A stretch of DNA of 9,285 bases from contig JAGWRY010000069.1 in the NCBI GenBank assembly GCA_028869495.1, forward strand, positions 1-9,285. Reading direction: 5' to 3'. Shown in pieces: positions 6,243 through 9,285 of this stretch (positions are counted from its first letter, which is position 1; each line of letters starts with the position of its first letter). The DNA comes from Elusimicrobiota bacterium. GTDB lineage: Bacteria; Elusimicrobiota; Elusimicrobia; UBA1565; UBA9628. The notes beneath the pieces are model-generated. The model was not told where the DNA came from. It was given only the letters and a program-made list of their open reading frames with translations, and did not search any database. The position numbers and the translations under genes were made by a program.

Positions 6243-7214
6243 TCAGAGACCTGCGGTCTCGCGCACGAAGTACGGGTTGATGTCCTTGAGGTCGTAGTAG
6301 ATGCGGACCAGGATTTCGGCGAGCAGGCCCAGCAGGACCATCTGGAAGCCGATCAACAGGCAGAAGATCGAGATCTGGAAGAGCGGCTGGTCCTTGACGA
6401 AGACGCCCATGTAGAACTTCTTGTAGAGGGTGTACGCGCCGAAGACGACGCCCAATAGGCCCATGCCCACCCCCCCGCCGCCGAACAGGTAGATCGGCTT
6501 GCCCAGGTAGGAGTCCATGAACTTGACCGTCATGAGATCCAGCAGGACCTTGAACGTGCGCGTGATCCCGTACTTCGACACGCCGGCCGTGCGCGCGCGG
6601 TGGTTGACCGGCACCTCGGCGATGCGCGCGCCGAGGAAGCCCGCGAAGGCGGGCACGAAGCGGTGCATCTCGCCGTAGAGCCGCAAGGGCTTGAGGTACT
6701 GCGCCTTGTAGAGCTTGAGCGTGCAGCCGTAGTCGTGCAGCTCGACGCCGGTGATCTTCGAGATCAGCCCGTTGGCGATCATCGACGGAAGCTTCCGGTC
6801 GAGGAAGCGGTCCTGCCGGTCCTTGCGCCAGCCGCTGACCACGTCGTAACCCTCGTCGAGCTTCGCGATCAGTTTCGGCACGTCGCGCGCGTCGTTCTGC
6901 ATGTCCGCGTCGAGGCAGACGATCAGCTCGCCCTGCGCGTGTTGGATGCCGGCCAGCAAGGCCGCCGTCTGACCCGCGTTGCGCCCCAGCCGCACCCCCT
7001 TGAAGCCGGGGTATTTCTTGGTCAGCCCCTCGATCATCTCCCAGGACCGGTCCCGCGAGCCGTCGTCGACCAGGAGAACCTCGAAAGGCTTGCCGAGCTT
7101 CGACAGCGCGCCGGAGACCTCGGCGCCGAGCGCCTCGAGGTTTTCTTCCTCGTTGTAGACGGGGATCAGGGCCGACAGGTAGAGCTTCTCGCTCACAGAA
7201 GGAGATTCTACCAA
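6243..7214 (-). CDS. Family 2 glycosyltransferase, polyprenyl-phosphate sugar transferase type
   Basis: Likely transfers a sugar from a nucleotide donor to a polyprenyl-phosphate carrier at the inner face of the cytoplasmic membrane, as do GtrB, ArnC and DPM1 relatives. It has 323 aa. The GT-A domain begins with SALIPVYNEEENL (14-26), followed by VDDGS at 49-53 and the metal-binding DAD at 102-104 in LDADMQND. VNHRARTAGVSKYG (203-216) is the conserved basic segment after the catalytic core. Two C-terminal membrane helices are visible at about 240-263 and 278-305, ending with a short cytoplasmic-looking tail. The start is uncertain: TTG at 7214-7212 has only a weak GGGG upstream, while GTG at 7196-7194 gives a compact MSEKLYLSALIPVYN start with no Shine-Dalgarno. 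No flippase or other glycan gene is adjacent, so sugar and target are unknown. Confidence 0.93.
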   Translation of the reverse strand: MVESPSVSEKLYLSALIPVYNEEENLEALGAEVSGALSKLGKPFEVLLVDDGSRDRSWEMIEGLTKKYPGFKGVRLGRNAGQTAALLAGIQHAQGELIVCLDADMQNDARDVPKLIAKLDEGYDVVSGWRKDRQDRFLDRKLPSMIANGLISKITGVELHDYGCTLKLYKAQYLKPLRLYGEMHRFVPAFAGFLGARIAEVPVNHRARTAGVSKYGITRTFKVLLDLMTVKFMDSYLGKPIYLFGGGGVGMGLLGVVFGAYTLYKKFYMGVFVKDQPLFQISIFCLLIGFQMVLLGLLAEILVRIYYDLKDINPYFVRETAGL

Positions 7215-7261
7215 AGATGGGCCCCGGTCGCGGCTTCGGAGAGGCGTCGACTAACGATAAC

Positions 7262-7281
7262 CACTGGCACCGGTGCTAGTG
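7262..7281. repeat. 20-base imperfect palindrome after the propeller gene
   Basis: CACTGGCACCGGTGCTAGTG reads as a dyad centred between 7271 and 7272. The inner ten bases GCACCGGTGC are a perfect palindrome. The outer CACT/AGTG arms also match, with one mismatch (G opposite T, a wobble pair on the plus strand). It begins four bases after the propeller stop codon and lies in the 71-base gap before the glycosyltransferase. No U-run follows on either strand, so it is not a textbook intrinsic terminator. It could be a transcript-end hairpin, a protein-binding operator or a recombination-site remnant. Confidence 0.5.
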
Positions 7282-7285
7282 ACGG

Positions 7286-8512
7286 CTATTTTCCCAGGTC
7301 AATCGAATTGACGATCCCATGTGATACGAACTGGAGGGAATCTCCTACCAAAGAAAGCGCAAGAAGCCCATAATGGCGATATGGGATAGTTGCTTTCGGT
7401 AAAATCGTCCTTGCGAGTTCCTCCCCGTCCCAGCCCAAGACGACTATGACCTGCCGTGCTTTCTTTGCATCGAATTCCTGACCCGCGAGGACGACATTGT
7501 TCCCGTTTGGGATGGCTCGCATGAATGAAATCGCGCCAAAACCGGGCTCAGAATATTCCCAAAGGAGGTGGCCGTCACGAATGCTGAAGCAATACACCGT
7601 GTTGCTCCCGTTGGACGCAGCGAGGATCTTCTGCCCGGTCTCATCAACGGCAAAGACATAGTCGCTCGCTAGAAGCCCGGTGTGGCGCCAGAGCAACTTC
7701 CCGGAGTCTGTGCTACGAGCTTGTAGTTCGGACGACCGTGATTGCGAGGGGTTTTGATGATGCTGATGCCCCATCACGAACAACACTTTATCGTCTTTTG
7801 AGAAATGGAAGTGGTCGGTAACGATCCCGGGGACCTTTTGAAACAGCAGTCGGCCCGTATGATCGAAGAGCGCCACGGCGCTGTTGCTGCCGGCCCAGAC
7901 GCTGAAGGCGAACAAATCGGAATCGCGTGAGAAATCTTGAGCACCTGGTTCTCCATAAATCCATGAAGAACTGTGAACGAATTCGGGAGTTAGGACCTCT
8001 TTGTTCATGATGCCGTGGTGGTTTATGAACACGGGCGGGTCACCATACATGGTTATGCATACTGCGTATTGACCATCTGGAGAGAGATAGCCGCCGGAGG
8101 GGCATCCATGAGCGGCCCAGAGTTCTTTGCCGCGGGAGTCAAAGACCGTCAGCTTTTCTCGCGTTCCTTTCCGGCAGCCACGTTCTCCGCACTCTATGCT
8201 CACTGAGACAAAGCGTCCATCGGGAGAATAGTCAGTGAAGATGGGCGTGTGCACCATGTCGAAGGGGGCGTGCGACACCACGCTGCCGTCAGGAGCGAGG
8301 AAATCCAGTCCGCTGGCCGTTTCCGCGATCATTCGCCGGTCTTGCCCGATGAACACATGGCGCGTCGCTGGCGGCAGCGGCTTGATCGCAGTTTTCTTCA
8401 CCGACAAATGCCGGACCGGAGCAGCAAAAGCTGACGGTGCGGTGAACGTCGTTGCCAAGACCAGGCACGAGACGAACCGAAGTCTCCGCGCGGGGCCGCA
8501 CGAGTTTCGCAT
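7286..8512 (-). CDS. Secreted beta-propeller (WD40/PQQ-like) protein, function unknown
   Basis: I do not recognise a specific family. It has 408 aa with a signal peptide: RR/R near the N-terminus, hydrophobic FVSCLVLATTFTAPSAFA and probable AFA|AP cleavage after residue 30, so it is likely exported. The rest reads as repeated propeller blades: DYSPDGRFVSVS (94-105), YLSPDGQYAVC (142-152), DFSRDSDLFAFSV (193-205), HFSKDDKVLFV (236-246), then PQQ-like blades with SGKLLWRHTG (270-279) and IRDGHLLWEYSEPG (311-324). CGERGC (108-113) may form a disulfide. No catalytic motif, anchor or lipobox is apparent. The ATG at 8512-8510 is chosen because a strong AGGAGGAG lies just before it and it creates the signal peptide; the same frame is open further upstream, through the terminator. 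GC is far lower than in neighbours (26-29 of 60 in two sampled lines), suggesting transfer. It may be a sensor or surface-binding protein. Confidence 0.85.
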   Translation of the reverse strand: MRNSCGPARRLRFVSCLVLATTFTAPSAFAAPVRHLSVKKTAIKPLPPATRHVFIGQDRRMIAETASGLDFLAPDGSVVSHAPFDMVHTPIFTDYSPDGRFVSVSIECGERGCRKGTREKLTVFDSRGKELWAAHGCPSGGYLSPDGQYAVCITMYGDPPVFINHHGIMNKEVLTPEFVHSSSWIYGEPGAQDFSRDSDLFAFSVWAGSNSAVALFDHTGRLLFQKVPGIVTDHFHFSKDDKVLFVMGHQHHQNPSQSRSSELQARSTDSGKLLWRHTGLLASDYVFAVDETGQKILAASNGSNTVYCFSIRDGHLLWEYSEPGFGAISFMRAIPNGNNVVLAGQEFDAKKARQVIVVLGWDGEELARTILPKATIPYRHYGLLALSLVGDSLQFVSHGIVNSIDLGK

Positions 8513-8514
8513 CG

Positions 8515-8525
8515 CTCCTCCTCCC
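8515..8525 (-). promoter_or_regulatory. Strong Shine-Dalgarno fixing the propeller gene start
   Basis: GGGAGGAGGAG on the minus strand ends two bases before the ATG at 8512, with an AGGAGG core at usable spacing. It decides the start against the in-frame upstream extension, which would translate through the terminator and part of the icd end. Confidence 0.7.
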
Positions 8526-8535
8526 GTTGCAACGC

Positions 8536-8564
8536 AGGGTAACACCCATCTCCCAGCTAAGCAA
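8536..8564 (-). promoter_or_regulatory. Weak promoter candidate for the propeller gene
   Basis: After the icd terminator this gene needs its own promoter within about 56 bases. On the minus strand TTGCTT (8564-8559) and TACCCT (8541-8536) are separated by exactly 17 bases. Each matches the consensus hexamer at only three of six positions. Position and spacing are right but sequence support is weak. Confidence 0.22.
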
Positions 8565-8568
8565 GCCC

Positions 8569-8604
8569 AAAAAAAGGCCGGCGCTCCCTTTCGGGAGCGC
8601 CGGC
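8569..8604 (-). terminator. Intrinsic terminator of the isocitrate dehydrogenase gene
   Basis: On the minus strand a perfect 12-base GC-rich stem (8604-8593 with 8588-8577) closes a GAAA tetraloop and, after one C, runs into seven T residues. It starts 21 bases after the icd stop codon. This is a textbook rho-independent terminator and separates icd from the propeller gene transcriptionally. Confidence 0.95.
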
Positions 8605-8625
8605 GGATTGGGGTCGGTCGCGCGA

Positions 8626-9285
8626 TCAGGCCGCGACGGCCGCGGCCCCCATGTTCTTGACGATCGCGGCGCCGAACTCGGAGCACTTGAGCTTCTTGGC
8701 GCCCGGCATCTGGCGCTCGAGGTCGTAGGTGACGGTCTTGGCCTGGATGGTGGCCTCCAAGCCCTTGACGATCAGGTCCGCGGCCTCCTGCCAGCCCAGG
8801 TGCTCGAGCATCATGACGCCCGAGAGGATCAGCGAGCCCGGGTTCACCTTGTCCTGGTTCGTGTACTTCGGCGCGGTGCCGTGGGTCGCCTCGAAGATCG
8901 CGACGCCGTCGCCGATGTTGGCGCCGGGCGCGATGCCCAGGCCGCCGACCTGCGCGGCGGCGGCGTCCGACAGGTAGTCGCCGTTCAGGTTCGTCGTCGC
9001 CAGCACCGAGTACTCGTCGGGGCGCAGCAGCAGCTGCTGGAAGGTCTGGTCGGCGATGCGGTCCTTGATCAGCACCTTGCCGGCCGGCATCTTGCCGCCG
9101 TGATCGTCCCAGAGCTCGGCCTCGGTCACGATCCGGTCGCGGAACTCGGTCTTGGCGACCTCGTAGCCCCAGTCGCGGAAGGCGCCCTCGGTGAACTTCT
9201 GGATGTTGCCCTTGTGGACCATCGTCACCGACGGCTTCTTGTGGCTGATCGCGTACTGGATCGCCATGCGCACCAGGCGCTTGGA
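8626..9285 (-). CDS. icd: Isocitrate dehydrogenase (NADP+), N-terminal half outside the window
   Basis: TCA-cycle enzyme converting isocitrate to 2-oxoglutarate and CO2. Only the last 219 residues are present; the frame is open at base 9285, so the first Met seen here (9273) is internal. The segment follows E. coli Icd closely: VHKGNIQKFTEGAF contains the catalytic Lys, then NLNGDYLSDAAAAQVGGLG and IAPGANIGDG. The cofactor loop reads THGTAPKYTNQDKVNPGS. The Lys-Tyr pair after THGTAP, together with Tyr and Arg in TVTYDLER, are the known determinants of NADP+ rather than NAD+ specificity in the E. coli-type enzyme. It ends with CSEFGAAIVKNMGAAAVAA, followed by the strong terminator, so it is the last gene of its transcript. 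Confidence 0.96.
   Translation of the reverse strand, partial: SKRLVRMAIQYAISHKKPSVTMVHKGNIQKFTEGAFRDWGYEVAKTEFRDRIVTEAELWDDHGGKMPAGKVLIKDRIADQTFQQLLLRPDEYSVLATTNLNGDYLSDAAAAQVGGLGIAPGANIGDGVAIFEATHGTAPKYTNQDKVNPGSLILSGVMMLEHLGWQEAADLIVKGLEATIQAKTVTYDLERQMPGAKKLKCSEFGAAIVKNMGAAAVAA

Noticed and set aside
8465..8470. Possible lipobox cysteine (C15) in the propeller signal peptide
   Set aside because: The residues before C15 are FVS, which do not fit the L-A/S-G/A-C lipobox. The hydrophobic stretch continues past it to a normal AFA|A cleavage site.
8513..8686. In-frame 58-codon upstream extension of the propeller gene
   Set aside because: It would run through the icd stop region and the intrinsic terminator. 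The strong Shine-Dalgarno and signal peptide favour the ATG at 8512.

Overview
The window comes from a high-GC bacterium. A sample line of plsX (2701-2760) is 46 of 60 G+C. All eleven genes lie on the minus strand, so transcription runs from high to low coordinates. Content is mostly housekeeping: central carbon metabolism, envelope glycosylation, a phospholipid/fatty-acid cluster, ribosomal protein L32 and RNase III. No phage, transposon, CRISPR, tRNA or rRNA signal was seen. The phylum cannot be fixed from these proteins. The yceD-rpmF-plsX-fabG-acpP-rnc order is a widespread bacterial one. Very high GC, a Cys-free L32 and acyl-CoA dehydrogenases (ACADs) are compatible with several Gram-negative lineages, such as high-GC Deltaproteobacteria-like or Elusimicrobiota-like groups, but this is only a guess.

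Layout in transcription order: (1) the 3' half of an NADP-type isocitrate dehydrogenase gene (9285-8626), closed by a strong intrinsic terminator (8604-8569). (2) A secreted beta-propeller protein of unknown role (8512-7286), with clearly lower GC and different codon use from everything around it; it is probably acquired, and an imperfect 20-base palindrome follows its stop codon. (3) A membrane-anchored family 2 glycosyltransferase of the polyprenyl-phosphate sugar transferase type (7214-6243). (4) A tightly packed run that looks like one operon: a long acyl-CoA dehydrogenase (560 aa), yceD, rpmF, plsX, fabG, acpP, rnc and a second acyl-CoA dehydrogenase cut by the window edge (6146-1). Junctions in this run are short: a 1-base overlap, then gaps of 36, 9, 34, 24, 13 and 1 bases.

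The operon links phospholipid initiation (PlsX makes acyl-phosphate from acyl-ACP), the acyl carrier (AcpP) and the ketoreduction step of type II fatty acid synthesis (FabG) with ribosome-related genes. The genes that often sit beside these (fabH and fabD between plsX and fabG, fabF between acpP and rnc) are absent. Instead, two different acyl-CoA dehydrogenases flank the cluster. That is the most notable arrangement here, and it suggests coupling between acyl-chain synthesis and oxidation or desaturation. Other points worth a look are an Asn at a metal-ligand position of RNase III, a zinc-free L32 with a Lys/Gly/Glu tail, a stem-loop carrying the yceD stop codon in its loop, and an AT-rich island inside fabG that contains an extended -10-like motif. 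I see no obviously new multi-gene system. No stretch longer than 300 bases lacks a gene.
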